DNA from: Microbacteriaceae bacterium
GTDB taxonomy: Bacteria > Actinomycetota > Actinomycetes > Actinomycetales > Microbacteriaceae
Length of the DNA: 64,000 nucleotides
Direction of reading: 5' to 3'
Assembly (NCBI GenBank): GCA_947486475.1
Contig: CANKTR010000003.1
Span: 5,039 to 69,038, forward strand
This document shows positions 46,601-56,247 of the stretch, in pieces (position 1 is the first letter of the stretch; every line of letters begins with the position of its first letter). The position numbers and the translations under genes are program-made. The notes beneath the pieces are model-generated. The model was given only the letters and a program-made list of their open reading frames with translations. It had not been told where the DNA came from and ran no database searches.

Positions 46601-48204
46601 AACGATGTCACGATTTCTTCACGAATTGCATCCAGTGGTGGGTTGGTGACTTGCGCAAACTGTTGAGCGAAATAGTCGAACAAGAGTCGGGGGCGTTCCG
46701 ACAGCACCGCCACCGGCGAGTCGCTCCCCATCGCGCCCAGGGGTTCCGCGCCGGATTGCGCCATCGGCATAATCAGGATTCGGACTTCTTCTTCCGTGTA
46801 TCCAAAGGTCTTCTGGCGCCGTTGGACGGACGGAGCGGTGTGAATGATGTGTTCGCGCCACGGGAGCTCCTCGAGCGCAATCGCGTTATCGCGGGCCCAC
46901 TCCCCCCACGGGCCGGCCGCCGCAATAGTATCCTTGACTTCAGCGTCCTCAATAATGCGGCCGTTGACCGTGTCCACGAGGAACATCCGTCCCGGCTGCA
47001 GGCGTCCTTTGAGAACGACCTTCTTCGGGTCAACGTCGTAGACGCCAATCTCGGATGCCATAACCACGAGCCCATCGTCGGTGACGAGGAATCGACCCGG
47101 TCGTAGGCCATTGCGATCCAGTGTGGCGCCGGCTATTGAGCCATCCGAAAACGCGAGTGCCGCGGGTCCGTCCCAGGGTTCCATGAGTGACGAGTGGTAA
47201 CGGTAAAAGTCTCGTCGCGCGGGGTCCATCGATTCGTCATTTTCCCACGCCTCGGGGACCATCATCATGATCGCATGGGGCAACGAACGCCCCGCCAACT
47301 CGAGGAGTTCCACCACCTCGTCGAACGACGCCGAGTCGCTCGCGCCGTCGGTCACAATCGGAAAAAGAGACGTCAAATCACCCATTAGGTCGGACGACAA
47401 CTGCGACTGACGTGCGCGCATCCAGTTCCGATTCGCGTTGACCGTGTTGATTTCTCCGTTGTGCGCGATGTACCGAAAGGGTTGAGCGAGCGGCCACGAC
47501 GGAAAGGTGTTGGTCGAGAAGCGCGAGTGAACGACGGCAAGTGTGGATTCAACTCGGTCATCCGAGAGATCGGGAAAGAACGGCTCAAGTTGGAGTGTTG
47601 TCACCATGCCCTTGTACACGATTGTGCGGCTGGAGAGGGACGGGAAGTAGGTCGCCAACTCACGCTCGGCGCGCTTGCGAAGTCGAAATGTTTTCCTATC
47701 GAGGTCGATACCCGACGCTGTGCCGTTGACGTCCGAGACGAAAACTTGCTCGAACGCGGGCATCACGTCCCGCGCCAAACTCCCAAGGTGTTCGGGATCA
47801 ATGGGAACCGTGCGCCAACCGAGCACATCGAGACCTTCACTCGCCGCTATTTCGCGAATTCGCGCCTTTTCCGATTCCCGTTCCGCACTGTCCAGAGGGA
47901 GGAACGCGATGCCGGCCGCGTAGTTTCCCTGAGCGGGCAGATCGAACGGCAGGACGGCTCGGAAAAAGCGGTCTGGTATCTGAATCTGGATTCCCGCTCC
48001 GTCGCCGGTGCCCGCGTCAGAGCCGACCGCGCCTCGGTGCTCCAGGTTACGAAGGCTTGACAGTGCGATAGCGATAATGTCGTGTCCCGCGTAACCGCGA
48101 ATCGTTGCGACCATCGCGAATCCACACGAGTCTTTCTCATGGGAGGGGTTATACAGACCAATTCGCTCGGGAATGGCGCTGAAGCGATCAAATGGGTTCA
48201 GCAC
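43660..48204 (-). CDS. gltB: glutamate synthase large subunit
   Basis: Makes two glutamates from glutamine and 2-oxoglutarate. The 1514-residue protein begins with a propeptide ending before C27 ([10 protein letters not shown]), the expected N-terminal nucleophile of the class II glutaminase domain. The FMN-binding synthase domain follows, with [18 protein letters not shown] and [19 protein letters not shown]. The 3Fe-4S ligands are in [15 protein letters not shown]. The C-terminal beta-helix domain has glycine-rich repeats ([21 protein letters not shown]). The start is GTG with GGAAGGA about 10 nt upstream. A two-box promoter candidate lies at 48235-48263. Confidence 0.96.
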   Translation of the reverse strand: MLNPFDRFSAIPERIGLYNPSHEKDSCGFAMVATIRGYAGHDIIAIALSSLRNLEHRGAVGSDAGTGDGAGIQIQIPDRFFRAVLPFDLPAQGNYAAGIAFLPLDSAERESEKARIREIAASEGLDVLGWRTVPIDPEHLGSLARDVMPAFEQVFVSDVNGTASGIDLDRKTFRLRKRAERELATYFPSLSSRTIVYKGMVTTLQLEPFFPDLSDDRVESTLAVVHSRFSTNTFPSWPLAQPFRYIAHNGEINTVNANRNWMRARQSQLSSDLMGDLTSLFPIVTDGASDSASFDEVVELLELAGRSLPHAIMMMVPEAWENDESMDPARRDFYRYHSSLMEPWDGPAALAFSDGSIAGATLDRNGLRPGRFLVTDDGLVVMASEIGVYDVDPKKVVLKGRLQPGRMFLVDTVNGRIIEDAEVKDTIAAAGPWGEWARDNAIALEELPWREHIIHTAPSVQRRQKTFGYTEEEVRILIMPMAQSGAEPLGAMGSDSPVAVLSERPRLLFDYFAQQFAQVTNPPLDAIREEIVTSLHVGLGPERNLLDATPGHARQVSLSFPVIDNDELAKIIHLQHDGRLVTHVISGLYRIDEGAQAMERRLDHMCAEVDSALDDGAMFVVLSDRDSDADLAPIPSLLMLSAIHHHLIRTGRRMQSSLIVEAGDVREVHHVATLVGFGASAINPYLAMETAELLVRTGLITGITPEEAVANIIYALGKGLLKTMSKMGISTVASYAGAQAFEAVGLSTDLVDRYFTGVTSILGGVTMDVIAEETRRRHEVAYGNPATFHEVLPVGGEYSWRREGPPHLFNPETVFKLQHATREKRYDIFRDYTTAVDEQAERLMTLRGLFRFASDRVSVPLDEVESAHDIIRRFSTGAMSYGAISQEMHETLAIAMNRLGARSNTGEGGESVDRLLDPERRSAIKQVASGRFGVTSMYLTYADDIQIKMAQGAKPGEGGQLPSNKVYPWIARTRMGTPGVGLISPPPHHDIYSIEDLKQLIFDLKRSNPSARIHVKLVSEAGVGTVATGVAKSKADVILISGHDGGTGASPLSSLKHAGTPWELGLAEAQQTLMLNDMRGRIVLQVDGQMKTGRDVVIAALLGAEEYGFATAPMVVSGCIMMRACHLDTCPVGVATQNPLLRARFNGKPEFVETFFEYLAEEVRAILASLGFRTLEEAIGHREILDVDRAVNHWKTEGLDLTPVLRGPVFADDAPRYNVSQQDHELEAHIDHTFIRDAAGALADGTPVSLTADIRNTDRAIGTMLGHFVTTAHGENGLAPDTIDISLAGSAGQSLGAFIPRGITLRLIGDSNDYVGKGLSGGRIVLRQPLESTFPSNVNIIAGNVVGYGATSGEMYIAGVVGERFAVRNSGAVAVVEGTGDHALEYMTGGIALILGSTGRNVGAGMSGGYAYVLDLDVASVNQAAIRSGELELTSLTDDDAETVRGLLTTHVTETGSLYGTELLNAWPTTRDRITAITPRDFRRVTIIRNTAIDAGSDPDGAEAWRQIMEVTGG

Positions 48205-48234
48205 AAGTCGTCATCCTTCCGGGGAGCAGGGACG

Positions 48235-48263
48235 ACGCTGGCCCTCGGTCAACAAGGTGTCAA
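48235..48263 (-). promoter_or_regulatory. candidate promoter of gltBD
   Basis: On the minus strand a perfect TTGACA (48263-48258), a 17 bp spacer, and CAGCGT (48240-48235), which keeps the A and final T of the -10 box. It starts at the lgt stop, so gltBD need not depend on the trp-lgt transcript. Confidence 0.4.
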
Positions 48264-48265
48264 TC

Positions 48266-49255
48266 TCAACGAGAGGAGCTTGTGGCGCCCGATCGCGACG
48301 TGGTGGACTCGGCTTCGACGGCGAGTTCCTCCGCGGTATAGGTGTCTTCCGATGCTACCCCAGTTTGGGAATCCGGACCTCGTCCGGGGACGTACGCGGC
48401 GGGTTCGAAGCCGGGGTGGCGCCGCGCCTGTACGAGGTAGATCGCGATACCGAGCAGCACGGCGGCGACCGCTCCCCAGACGTTAACACGAACACCGAGG
48501 AATGACTCACTCGGGTCGAGTCGAATGGTTTCGATTGCGATCCGCCCGAATCCGTACCAGACGAGATACACCGCGAAATTTCGGCCCCACTGAAGACTGA
48601 AGCGACGACCGACCCAGATGATGACCACTGCGCCGACTAGGTTCCACAGGGCTTCGTAAAGGAATGTGGGGTGAAACAGTGTCTCCGCCGGCAATCCCAG
48701 TGGGAACGCGGGATTAAGAGAGTCAATCTCTAATCCCCAGGGTAGATCGGTTGGCCCCCCGTACAGTTCTTGGTTGAAGTAGTTTCCGAATCGTCCGATT
48801 GCTTGAGCGATGATGAGCCCGGGAGCGATGGCATCGAGTAACGCGGTGAAACGAAGCCCGCTGACGCGACAACCAATCCAGCCGCCGACCGCACCCAACA
48901 TGAGTGCACCGAAAATCGCGAGGCCGCCCTCCCACACATAGAACACGCGCGCGATATCTTGGCCGGCAAAGTAGTCCGCGGGATGGGTGATCACGTGGTA
49001 CGCGCGACCGCCGGCGATTCCGAGCGGAATCGCAAAGAGGGAGATGTCCAGGATCAACCAGGATTCAACACCACGCGCGACGAGGCGACGATTGGTCACG
49101 ACGAGCCCGACGACGATACCCAGCAGGATGCACAGCGCGTATGCGTGAACAGTCAGATCGAACGTCGCCCAGGTAGCGCCAATGTCACGAAGCCATTGTC
49201 CGATATTGAACGAACGCCACTCGGGGGGCGGAGACGGGATGCTGGCGAGAATCAC
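48266..49255 (-). CDS. lgt: prolipoprotein diacylglyceryl transferase
   Basis: Transfers diacylglycerol from phospholipid to the cysteine of prolipoproteins in the membrane. The 329-residue protein has about seven hydrophobic helices, GGRAYHVITH with an essential-type histidine, and the Lgt signature RFGNYFNQELYGGPTDLPWG. The last 60 residues are a polar, serine- and glutamate-rich cytoplasmic tail without family function. The GTG start has AAAGGA 5 nt upstream. It follows trpA by 24 bp, the usual actinobacterial neighbourhood. TAGGCT at the trpA stop may give it an own promoter. Confidence 0.94.
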   Translation of the reverse strand: MILASIPSPPPEWRSFNIGQWLRDIGATWATFDLTVHAYALCILLGIVVGLVVTNRRLVARGVESWLILDISLFAIPLGIAGGRAYHVITHPADYFAGQDIARVFYVWEGGLAIFGALMLGAVGGWIGCRVSGLRFTALLDAIAPGLIIAQAIGRFGNYFNQELYGGPTDLPWGLEIDSLNPAFPLGLPAETLFHPTFLYEALWNLVGAVVIIWVGRRFSLQWGRNFAVYLVWYGFGRIAIETIRLDPSESFLGVRVNVWGAVAAVLLGIAIYLVQARRHPGFEPAAYVPGRGPDSQTGVASEDTYTAEELAVEAESTTSRSGATSSSR

Positions 49256-49276
49256 GGACGTCCTTTCGACATGTTC

Positions 49277-49282
49277 AGCCTA
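49277..49282 (-). promoter_or_regulatory. possible -10 TAGGCT at the trpA stop, upstream of lgt
   Basis: TAGGCT opens with the trpA stop TAG. It would give a leader of about 14 nt that includes the lgt ribosome site AAAGGA, so it is not leaderless. Confidence 0.4.
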
Positions 49283-50074
49283 AGCCTGAGGGGAGACGAG
49301 ACCCGACACGAGTTCCGTTGCGACCCGCGCGACGCCTGAGGCACCGCCATCGGCGAGAGCGGACACGAGATGCGAGCCGACAATGGCGCCGGATGCGTAG
49401 CCCGTGACGCTGCGAACCTGGTCCGCCGTCGAAATACCCACGCCCACGCACACACGCGTTGCGCCTAACCCAGTGAGACGCCCCACGAGCGTGCGTGCCG
49501 CGACATCAACGTCGGCGCGAGCACCGGTGATCCCCATCGTTGATACCGCGTAGACGAATCCGCGGGAGTGGGCAATTGCCGACTGAAGACGTGCATCGGT
49601 CGACGATGGCGCAGCGAGAAATATACGGTCTAAACCGTAGGCATCAGACGCGGTGAGCCACTCGGACGCCTCGTCGGGAATCAAGTCGGGCGTGATGAGA
49701 CCGGATCCCCCCGCCACCGTGAGATCGTTGGCAAAGCGATCGACTCCGTACTGGACAACGGGGTTCCAATACGTCATCACCAAGATGGGGGTGTCGACCC
49801 TCGCGTTCACAGCGCGGATGATGTCGAACAGTTGCGCGAGGCGAAAACCCGCTGCCAGCGACGCGTTCGTTGCACGCTGAATCACAACACCATCCATCAC
49901 GGGATCGGAATACGGCACACCCAGCTCGATAATGTCGACACCAGACTCGGACAACGCGATGAGCGCATCGATGGACGATTGAACGTCCGGGAAACCTGCC
50001 GGTAGGTAGCCAATCAGCACTCCGCGTCCGTCTGCGTGTGCCGCGTCGATGACCGACTCCACCCGCGAACTCAT
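49280..50074 (-). CDS. trpA: tryptophan synthase alpha chain
   Basis: Splits indole-3-glycerol phosphate to indole, which passes to TrpB. The 264-residue barrel has the catalytic residues E50 ([11 protein letters not shown]) and D61 ([10 protein letters not shown]), and the glycine-rich phosphate site near the C-terminus ([12 protein letters not shown] and GAIVGSHLV). It overlaps trpB by 4 bp. The length is typical. It belongs to the run trpE-HGxxPAAW-trpC-trpB-trpA-lgt. Confidence 0.95.
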   Translation of the reverse strand: MSSRVESVIDAAHADGRGVLIGYLPAGFPDVQSSIDALIALSESGVDIIELGVPYSDPVMDGVVIQRATNASLAAGFRLAQLFDIIRAVNARVDTPILVMTYWNPVVQYGVDRFANDLTVAGGSGLITPDLIPDEASEWLTASDAYGLDRIFLAAPSSTDARLQSAIAHSRGFVYAVSTMGITGARADVDVAARTLVGRLTGLGATRVCVGVGISTADQVRSVTGYASGAIVGSHLVSALADGGASGVARVATELVSGLVSPQA

Positions 50075-51270
50075 CGCACGTCCGTGATGAAACCAAAATA
50101 ACGACCTGCTGTTTCCATGTCTTTGTCTCCACGCCCAGAGAGGTTAATGAGGATGATGTCCGATGGCGCGAGCGTTCGTGCCAAGTCGAGTGCGCCCGCC
50201 AATGCATGCGCGGTCTCAATCGCGGGAATAATCCCTTCGGTCCGCGAAAGATCCATCATCCCTTGCATTGCTTCGGCATCCGAGATGCCGACGTAGGTTG
50301 CCCGCCCGCTATCTTTCAGCCACGCATGCTCGGGCCCGATACCGGGGTAATCGAGTCCAGCCGAGATCGAGTGGGACTCGATTGTCTGACCGTCTTCATC
50401 CTGTAGAACGTAGGTCCTCGCACCGTGCAAAACGCCGGGACGGCCGCGCTGCAGCGTCGCCGCATGCCGAGGCGTACCAATCCCATCGCCGGCCGCTTCG
50501 TAGCCGACCAACGCAACATCATCGTCGAGAAACGCATGGAAGATGCCCATCGCGTTGCTTCCACCGCCAACACACGCAACGACGGCGGTGGGCAGCCGAC
50601 CTTCGGTCGCGAGGATTTGTTCGCGCGATTCGTTACCAATGATTGAATGAAAGTCCCGAACCATCACGGGGAACGGGTGCGGACCAGCGACGGTGCCCAG
50701 TAGATAATGTGTGTCCTCAACGTTGGCGACCCAGTCCCGCATTGCTTCGTTGATCGCGTCTTTGAGCGTGCGCGAACCGTTAACGACCGGAACGACCTCG
50801 GCGCCCAACAGTTTCATTCGCGCAACATTGAGGGCTTGTCGTTCCGTGTCAACTTCGCCCATGTACACCACACAGGACATCCCCATGAGCGCGGCTGCTG
50901 TCGCCGTGGCCACGCCGTGTTGTCCGGCACCAGTCTCGGCGATGAGACGAGTCTTACCCAACCGCTTGGCAAGCAGCGCTTGCCCCAATACATTGTTGAT
51001 CTTGTGCGAACCGGTGTGATTGAGGTCTTCGCGCTTCAGAAGGATTCGCGCGCCACCGGCGAGGGCAGCAAAACGCGGGGCCTCGGTGATGATCGACGGT
51101 CGGCCCGTATACGAACGATGAAGCTCGGCAAGTTCGGCCTGAAAGACCGCGTCGGTCTTGGCGGCGGTGTACGCCGCGTCGAGCTCATCCAGGGCAGCAA
51201 TGAGCGACTCCGGCACGAAACGACCACCGTATTCGCCGAAGTACGGGCCGAGTTCTGCGCGCAGTGACAT
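50071..51270 (-). CDS. trpB: tryptophan synthase beta chain
   Basis: Joins indole and serine to make tryptophan with pyridoxal phosphate. The 399-residue protein has [12 protein letters not shown], the PLP lysine K90 in HTGSHKINN, the glycine-rich phosphate cradle [10 protein letters not shown], and [14 protein letters not shown]. It is the standard TrpB1 type that pairs with TrpA. The ATG shares one base with the trpC stop, and its end overlaps trpA by 4 bp, giving tight translational coupling. Confidence 0.96.
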   Translation of the reverse strand: MSLRAELGPYFGEYGGRFVPESLIAALDELDAAYTAAKTDAVFQAELAELHRSYTGRPSIITEAPRFAALAGGARILLKREDLNHTGSHKINNVLGQALLAKRLGKTRLIAETGAGQHGVATATAAALMGMSCVVYMGEVDTERQALNVARMKLLGAEVVPVVNGSRTLKDAINEAMRDWVANVEDTHYLLGTVAGPHPFPVMVRDFHSIIGNESREQILATEGRLPTAVVACVGGGSNAMGIFHAFLDDDVALVGYEAAGDGIGTPRHAATLQRGRPGVLHGARTYVLQDEDGQTIESHSISAGLDYPGIGPEHAWLKDSGRATYVGISDAEAMQGMMDLSRTEGIIPAIETAHALAGALDLARTLAPSDIILINLSGRGDKDMETAGRYFGFITDVR

Positions 51271-52046
51271 CAGTTCACCTCTCGGAATTGTTCGACGACA
51301 GAACGGGCGTTTCCGGCCGTCACGAGTGCTTCGCCGACGAGGACGACGTCAGCACCCGCAGAACGGTATGCCCTCACATCGTCGACCGAGTCGACCGCGG
51401 ATTCGGCCACCGCAATAGCGTCACGAGGAATGAGATCACGAACCGATCCGAAGAGCGATCGATCGAGTTCGAAGGTGGACAGGTCTCTCGCATTCACACC
51501 AATCAGCCCGGCACCAATGTCGGCAGCCTGGCGGACCTCGTCAGCGGAGTGGGCTTCAACCAGAACCGTCAAACCCAACTGGCGCGAGAATTCGTGAAGC
51601 CGCTCGAGAACGGCACTGTCCAGAGCCGCGACGATCAGCAGAACGATGTCTGCGCCGGCGGCGCGAGCCTCGAGGATTTGATATTCCTCCGAGATGAAAT
51701 CCTTTCGCAACAACGGCACCGCGACTCGTTCTCGAACGTCAGCAAGGTCGCGCAGAGTCCCGCCGAAACGTCTTTCTTCCGTCAACACTGAGATGGCGTC
51801 CGCGCCACCCTCGACATAGGCCTCGGCGAGCGCGGGGGCATCGGCTATCGGCGCGAGCTCGCCCTTGGACGGACTCGCCCGCTTTATCTCGGCTATCAGC
51901 CGAATGTGGCGCGTCGGCGCAAGCGACTGATAGGCATTGATCGGTTCCGGAGACCCCAACGCACGACGCTCTATCTCAGCGTACGAAACAGTTTCGCGCC
52001 GCGTCGCCGCGTCCTCGAGCGCGCCCGCGGTGAGAGCCTCCAGCAC
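51270..52046 (-). CDS. trpC: indole-3-glycerol phosphate synthase
   Basis: Closes the indole ring. The 258-residue barrel has [14 protein letters not shown] near 53-66 with the catalytic lysine, the second lysine in [15 protein letters not shown], and [15 protein letters not shown]. It is not fused to TrpF, as expected in actinobacteria where PriA/HisA covers that step. The start is GTG, 2 bp after the stop of the HGxxPAAW gene. Its stop touches trpB. Confidence 0.94.
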   Translation of the reverse strand: MLEALTAGALEDAATRRETVSYAEIERRALGSPEPINAYQSLAPTRHIRLIAEIKRASPSKGELAPIADAPALAEAYVEGGADAISVLTEERRFGGTLRDLADVRERVAVPLLRKDFISEEYQILEARAAGADIVLLIVAALDSAVLERLHEFSRQLGLTVLVEAHSADEVRQAADIGAGLIGVNARDLSTFELDRSLFGSVRDLIPRDAIAVAESAVDSVDDVRAYRSAGADVVLVGEALVTAGNARSVVEQFREVN

Positions 52047-52048
52047 GA

Positions 52049-52273
52049 CTAGTGTGAGGCCTTGGTCTTTGAGCCACCGACGCCATAGCCAACCTTGGAC
52101 ATCAGTGATCCAACGAGCGGTCCGATGATAAGAAGAGCGGAGCTAACCCAGACCAGTAAAGGCATGTCGACCCAGAAAAACCACGTTCCGGCGGCGGCAC
52201 CGATGAGCATGATTGTTACTCCGGTCCAGGCAGCCGGAGAAGACCCGTGTCCGGGGTCGTGGGTGTCGTTCAT
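52049..52273 (-). CDS. HGxxPAAW family small membrane protein
   Basis: A 74-residue protein with the motif HGSSPAAWTGV near residues 9-19, then two hydrophobic helices (about 20-34 and 37-58) and a basic C-terminal tail. This is the HGxxPAAW family of actinobacteria, found beside trp genes, with no known function to my knowledge. GGAGGA lies 6 nt before the ATG. It starts 16 bp after trpE and ends 2 bp before trpC, so it must be made with the tryptophan enzymes. That constant neighbourhood suggests a role in tryptophan supply or transport, but this is inference. Confidence 0.82.
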   Translation of the reverse strand: MNDTHDPGHGSSPAAWTGVTIMLIGAAAGTWFFWVDMPLLVWVSSALLIIGPLVGSLMSKVGYGVGGSKTKASH

Positions 52274-52289
52274 GTCGTTCCTCCTCGCC

Positions 52290-53801
52290 CTAGTCTAGCG
52301 CGGGGCTGATTGCGTTCGCAGCGGCTATTGCCCTTAGCGGAGCGGCCGCCTTGTGTACTGTCTCGTCGTACTCAGTCTGCGGAACCGAGTCAGCGACGAT
52401 TCCGGCCCCGGCCTGTACCGATGCGGTTGTGCCCACAATAACCGCCGTTCGAATAGCGATCGCAAGGTCCGAGTCCCCGCCGAAACCGATATAGCCGACG
52501 ACTCCCCCGTACACTCCGCGCCCGGCGGGTTCGAGTTCGTCGATGATGTCGAGCGCCCGAGGTTTCGGTGCTCCAGAGAGGGTTCCGGCAGGAAATGTTG
52601 CCCGAAAAACATCGACCGGCGTTGCCCCTGGCGCGAGATCGCCCTCGACGCTCGAGACGAGATGCATGATGTGTGAAAAGCGTTCGACGTTCATGAACTC
52701 GGTCACCTCGACCGTGCCGGGTGTGCACACCTGCGAAAGATCATTGCGTGCCAAATCGACGAGCATCAGGTGCTCGGCGCGTTCTTTCACATCGGCCAAC
52801 AGTCCTTCGGCAAATAGTGCGTCGCGCTCCGGTGTTTCGCCGCGCGGCCGACTGCCAGCAATCGGGTGGCTGAACACTCGATCGTTGGCGACCTTGACGA
52901 GCGCTTCGGGCGACGAGCCTACGACCGCGAACGGGACACCATCAGCGCTCTCGAGGTTGAGAAGGTACATGTAGGGCGACGGGTTCAGTGCGCGCAACAT
53001 CCGGTACACGTCGGTGCTCGATGCCGTGACGTCCGAATCAAAGCGCTGGGAGATCACGACCTGAAAGACATCGCCGTCACGAATGAAGTGTTGTGCGCGA
53101 GAGACAGATTCGAGGAATTGATGGCGTTCTGTGCGATAGGAAGGATTCGGTTCTGTCGTTTTGGGTGGCGTCAAGGGCGACAGCGGAACGGCGGTCCGAA
53201 GGCTCGCAGTAATGTCGTCGAGGCGAGACTGAGCCGATCCCCACAGCCCATCACGGTCATCAGTGACAAGCACCGCGGTCGCGACGTGGAGCAGCGATGT
53301 TCGATGGTCGAACACGAGAAGGTCGCGAACGAACAACAGCGACTGCGCCGGCACTCCCGATTCGTCCGGTGGAGCATCCGGCAGATTTTCAATCTCGCGA
53401 ATCGTGTCCCAGCCCAGATACCCAACTAGCCCGCTCGTCAGTGGCGGTAATTCGAGCGGTGCGGGCGAAGCCCACCGCGCGTAGAGCGAGTCGAGAGCGT
53501 CAAGCCGTTTGGTCGGGACGGACCCACCGAAGGCGCGTTCTTCCGACAACCCGTTATCGAGCCACACCGAGATGTTGTCCCGCTCGGTGAGACAGCCCCA
53601 CGCCGAGAGACCCACGAACGAATAGCGGGACCAGATTCCGCCCTGTTCGGCCGATTCCAGCAGGAAGGTTCCAGGCCGACCCTCGGTGATGTGTGAATAC
53701 AGAGCAACAGGCGAAACCGAATCAACGAACACGGAACGAATGACCGTCACGACAGGACCCTTGGTGGCGGCGGCGTCAAACTCGGCCCGCGTGGTTGTCA
53801 T
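52290..53801 (-). CDS. trpE: anthranilate synthase component I
   Basis: Converts chorismate to anthranilate, the first step of tryptophan synthesis. The 503-residue protein has the feedback site FLLESAEQG with LLES near residue 48, and the C-terminal chorismate-binding domain with HPIAGSRPRGETPERD, VDLARNDLSQVC and the FPAGTLSGAPKPRA signature. trpG and trpD are not linked, so the glutaminase partner is elsewhere. AAGGA lies 9 nt before the ATG. The 77 bp upstream hold GATAAT but no leader peptide, so attenuation is not supported. Confidence 0.95.
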   Translation of the reverse strand: MTTTRAEFDAAATKGPVVTVIRSVFVDSVSPVALYSHITEGRPGTFLLESAEQGGIWSRYSFVGLSAWGCLTERDNISVWLDNGLSEERAFGGSVPTKRLDALDSLYARWASPAPLELPPLTSGLVGYLGWDTIREIENLPDAPPDESGVPAQSLLFVRDLLVFDHRTSLLHVATAVLVTDDRDGLWGSAQSRLDDITASLRTAVPLSPLTPPKTTEPNPSYRTERHQFLESVSRAQHFIRDGDVFQVVISQRFDSDVTASSTDVYRMLRALNPSPYMYLLNLESADGVPFAVVGSSPEALVKVANDRVFSHPIAGSRPRGETPERDALFAEGLLADVKERAEHLMLVDLARNDLSQVCTPGTVEVTEFMNVERFSHIMHLVSSVEGDLAPGATPVDVFRATFPAGTLSGAPKPRALDIIDELEPAGRGVYGGVVGYIGFGGDSDLAIAIRTAVIVGTTASVQAGAGIVADSVPQTEYDETVHKAAAPLRAIAAANAISPALD

Positions 53802-53878
53802 ACATTCACATCCTTGAGTCGTCGGAGCCTGATGGACGTCGAATTATCGCCGAGGACTGATCCCCGACGACCAAATCG

Positions 53879-54235
53879 CTATCGAACAGCGAGGAGGTCG
53901 ATGACAAAAACGAGCGTCTGTCCCGAGAGACGGTGCCCCCCGCCAGCCGGTCCATAGGCCCACATCGGAGGACAGATCAACTTTCGACGCCCACCGACCT
54001 TCATACCGGGGATGCCTTCTTGCCAGCCACGAATGAGTCCGTTGAGCGGAAATTCGATGCTCTCGCCGCGATTCCACGATGCGTCGAACTCTTCACCCTC
54101 GAACGTCACGCCGAGGTAATGAACATCGACGCTTCCGCCGGGAACCGCCTCGTCGCCGTCACCAACGGTCATGTCTTCGATGACGAGTTCGCTAGGTTCG
54201 GGCCCCAGCGTGGGTTCGATTTCGGGCTTATTCAT
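53879..54235 (-). CDS. FKBP-type peptidyl-prolyl cis-trans isomerase
   Basis: A 118-residue single FKBP domain. VDVHYLGVTFEGEEFDASWNRG-type strand, IEFPLNGLIRGWQEGIPGMKVGGRR and the terminal TLVFVIDLLAV are all present, including the aspartate and hydrophobic residues of the binding pocket. It has no signal peptide or lipobox, so it should act in the cytoplasm on protein folding. ATG at 54235 was chosen because GAGGAG lies 4 nt upstream; longer frames run into rpe. It overlaps the rpe end by 8 bp. Its clients are unknown. Confidence 0.92.
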   Translation of the reverse strand: MNKPEIEPTLGPEPSELVIEDMTVGDGDEAVPGGSVDVHYLGVTFEGEEFDASWNRGESIEFPLNGLIRGWQEGIPGMKVGGRRKLICPPMWAYGPAGGGHRLSGQTLVFVIDLLAVR

Positions 54236-54908
54236 TTCGCTCCTCGTGATGTGAATGTTCTCGGGCAATCTTACGGAGATTCTCGATGGCAAAGGATGGA
54301 TTGTCCGTTCCGTAGACGGCAGATCCCGCCACGAATGTGTCCGCGCCCGCTTCGGCCGCGAGTTCAATGGTAAGAGCGTCGACTCCACCGTCAACCTGAA
54401 TCCACAAGTCGGTGCCGGTCTTAGCACGGAACGCCGCGACCTCTCTCACTTTATTCATCTGGTCCGCCATGAACTTTTGCCCACCGAAACCCGGCTCGAC
54501 CGTCATCACCAGAATTTGGTCGAAGTGGTGCGCGATCTCTTCGATGGCGGAAAACGGTGTCGCAGGTTTGAGCGCCAGACCGACCCTCGCTCCAATGGCC
54601 CGAATCGTAGCGGCAGTCGCGACCGGGTCCACCGTCGCCTCGACGTGGAGTGTGACGGAATCAACGCCCAACTCGGCATAGCCCGGCGCCCAGCGATCCT
54701 GATCCGCAATCATCAAATGGACATCCAGCGGAATCGGTGAGGTTGCCTTGATGCGTTCCACCATCTGAGGACCGAACGTCAGATTCGGGACGAAGTGGTT
54801 GTCCATGACATCAACGTGAGCGAAGTCCGCGTTGTCAATTCTCGCGAGATCGCGCGCCATATCGGCGAAATCGGCGCTGAGAATGCTGGGGTTTATTCGA
54901 ACGGTCAT
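54228..54908 (-). CDS. rpe: ribulose-phosphate 3-epimerase
   Basis: Interconverts ribulose 5-phosphate and xylulose 5-phosphate in the pentose phosphate pathway. The 226-residue barrel has the metal ligands in FAHVDVMDNHFVPN (H31, D33) and LDVHLMI, then VEPGFGGQKFM and WIQVDGGVD. It is separate from the tkt operon and lies behind rsmB. The ATG follows TAGCCT by 7 nt, and the TAG is the rsmB stop, so it may have its own leaderless promoter. It ends 8 bp into the FKBP gene. Confidence 0.95.
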   Translation of the reverse strand: MTVRINPSILSADFADMARDLARIDNADFAHVDVMDNHFVPNLTFGPQMVERIKATSPIPLDVHLMIADQDRWAPGYAELGVDSVTLHVEATVDPVATAATIRAIGARVGLALKPATPFSAIEEIAHHFDQILVMTVEPGFGGQKFMADQMNKVREVAAFRAKTGTDLWIQVDGGVDALTIELAAEAGADTFVAGSAVYGTDNPSFAIENLRKIAREHSHHEERNE

Positions 54909-54915
54909 TGGCGTC

Positions 54916-54921
54916 AGGCTA
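54916..54921 (-). promoter_or_regulatory. -10 hexamer TAGCCT for rpe, sharing the rsmB stop codon
   Basis: TAGCCT, then GACGCCA, then ATG at 54908 (7 nt). The TAG at 54919-54921 is the in-frame stop of rsmB. Confidence 0.5.
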
Positions 54922-56247
54922 CCGCGTTCGACGGATCAACTGGATGAACATCGCGTCGGTGTGGTGGCGGTGCGGATACAACTGCACCGCGCTTCCTCGA
55001 CCTGCGTTGCTGAGCGACGGGGCTACGGTTGACAGGACAGTAGCTGTATCGAGTATTTCGGCATCCGAGTGTTCGGTGAGAACCGCGTCGACGACCTCGA
55101 CCGTTTCCGCTGCGAGCGGTGAGCAGGTCACGTAGGCCACAACTCCCCCGACCGTGAGGCTGCCAATCGCAGACGAGAGCAATTCGCGCTGTAACGGCAC
55201 GAGCTCGACAAGATCGTCCGTGTGTTTCCGCCATCGCGACTCCGGTCGCCGGCGTAGCGAACCGAGACCCGTGCAGGGCGCGTCCACAAGAATGCGGTCG
55301 AACGCGTTGGGGTTCGCGGCACACAATCGTCGACCATCCTGAACGGTTACGGGAATGCTGTCCCCGAATGGCGCGAGCGAACGACGCACGAGTTCTGCTC
55401 GATGCGCCTGGACCTCGTTCGCCAGGAGTGTGGCGCCGCTGGGTATCGCGATGGCGGCAAGCAGTGCTGTCTTCCCCCCGGGCCCCGCACAGAGATCGAG
55501 CCAGCGTTCGTTCGGTTGAATCGGGAACGCCTGGGTCAACGCCAACACCGCCAGCTGTGATCCCTCGTCCTGGACGCGCACGACACCGTCGGAAATCCCC
55601 GCGATATCGGACAATGCTCCGCCTCCGGAATGAAAACCGTAGGGCGAATGTTGTGTGAGCTGCGCGTCGACCGGCCGCATCGCAAGACCCGGCAGCGCAA
55701 TGAGCGTCGGAACCGGTGCGTCATTGTTGGCGACGAGAAGGTCGACAACGTCAACCAGCCCGACCAGCTCGATGAACTCTCGCACGATCCAGTCGGGGTG
55801 CGAGTGCGAAATCGCCAGTGCGTCAACCTCGGTCCTGTTTTCCGTGACCATCGATCGCCACTCCTCTGGATCTCGGCGTGACACCGCTCGCAGAGTCGCG
55901 TTGACGAATCCGGCCGCGCGTCGGAACCGACGATTCGCAAGGTTTACCCACTCGTTGATGATGTGGGGCGGATCATGTCGGACGACGAGTTCGTACGTGG
56001 CGAGGCGCAATATGTCGAGTACCTCGGGGTCAACACGGTCCCACGAGCCCGTCACGCACTCGTCGAGCACCGCGTCCACTAATCCGCGCCAGCGCAGCGA
56101 GCCGTAGGTCATATCCGTCGCATGTCCGGAATCACGAGAACTCAGTCGCGCGTCGCGAATCGCGTTCGGAAGAATCAGGTTCGAATAAGCATCGTCGACT
56201 CGTACACGGGCAGTGACATCCAGCGCGACCTCTCGCGCCGTCGTCAT
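54919..56247 (-). CDS. rsmB: 16S rRNA (cytosine-C5) methyltransferase RsmB/Sun
   Basis: Methylates a cytosine of 16S rRNA using S-adenosylmethionine. The 442-residue protein has an N-terminal NusB-like RNA-binding domain (about 1-140) and a C-terminal methyltransferase domain. There the SAM site is DLCAGPGGKTALLAAI, motif IV is VDAPCTGLGSLRRRPESRW with a conserved cysteine, and motif VI is TCSPLAAETVEVVD with the catalytic cysteine. It overlaps fmt by 4 bp, the common fmt-rsmB pair. Confidence 0.94.
   Translation of the reverse strand: MTTAREVALDVTARVRVDDAYSNLILPNAIRDARLSSRDSGHATDMTYGSLRWRGLVDAVLDECVTGSWDRVDPEVLDILRLATYELVVRHDPPHIINEWVNLANRRFRRAAGFVNATLRAVSRRDPEEWRSMVTENRTEVDALAISHSHPDWIVREFIELVGLVDVVDLLVANNDAPVPTLIALPGLAMRPVDAQLTQHSPYGFHSGGGALSDIAGISDGVVRVQDEGSQLAVLALTQAFPIQPNERWLDLCAGPGGKTALLAAIAIPSGATLLANEVQAHRAELVRRSLAPFGDSIPVTVQDGRRLCAANPNAFDRILVDAPCTGLGSLRRRPESRWRKHTDDLVELVPLQRELLSSAIGSLTVGGVVAYVTCSPLAAETVEVVDAVLTEHSDAEILDTATVLSTVAPSLSNAGRGSAVQLYPHRHHTDAMFIQLIRRTR

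Noticed and set aside
53802..53878. Tryptophan attenuator or leader peptide upstream of trpE
   Set aside because: The region is only 77 bp, has no short frame with tandem Trp codons, and its small hairpin looks like the end of the FKBP message.
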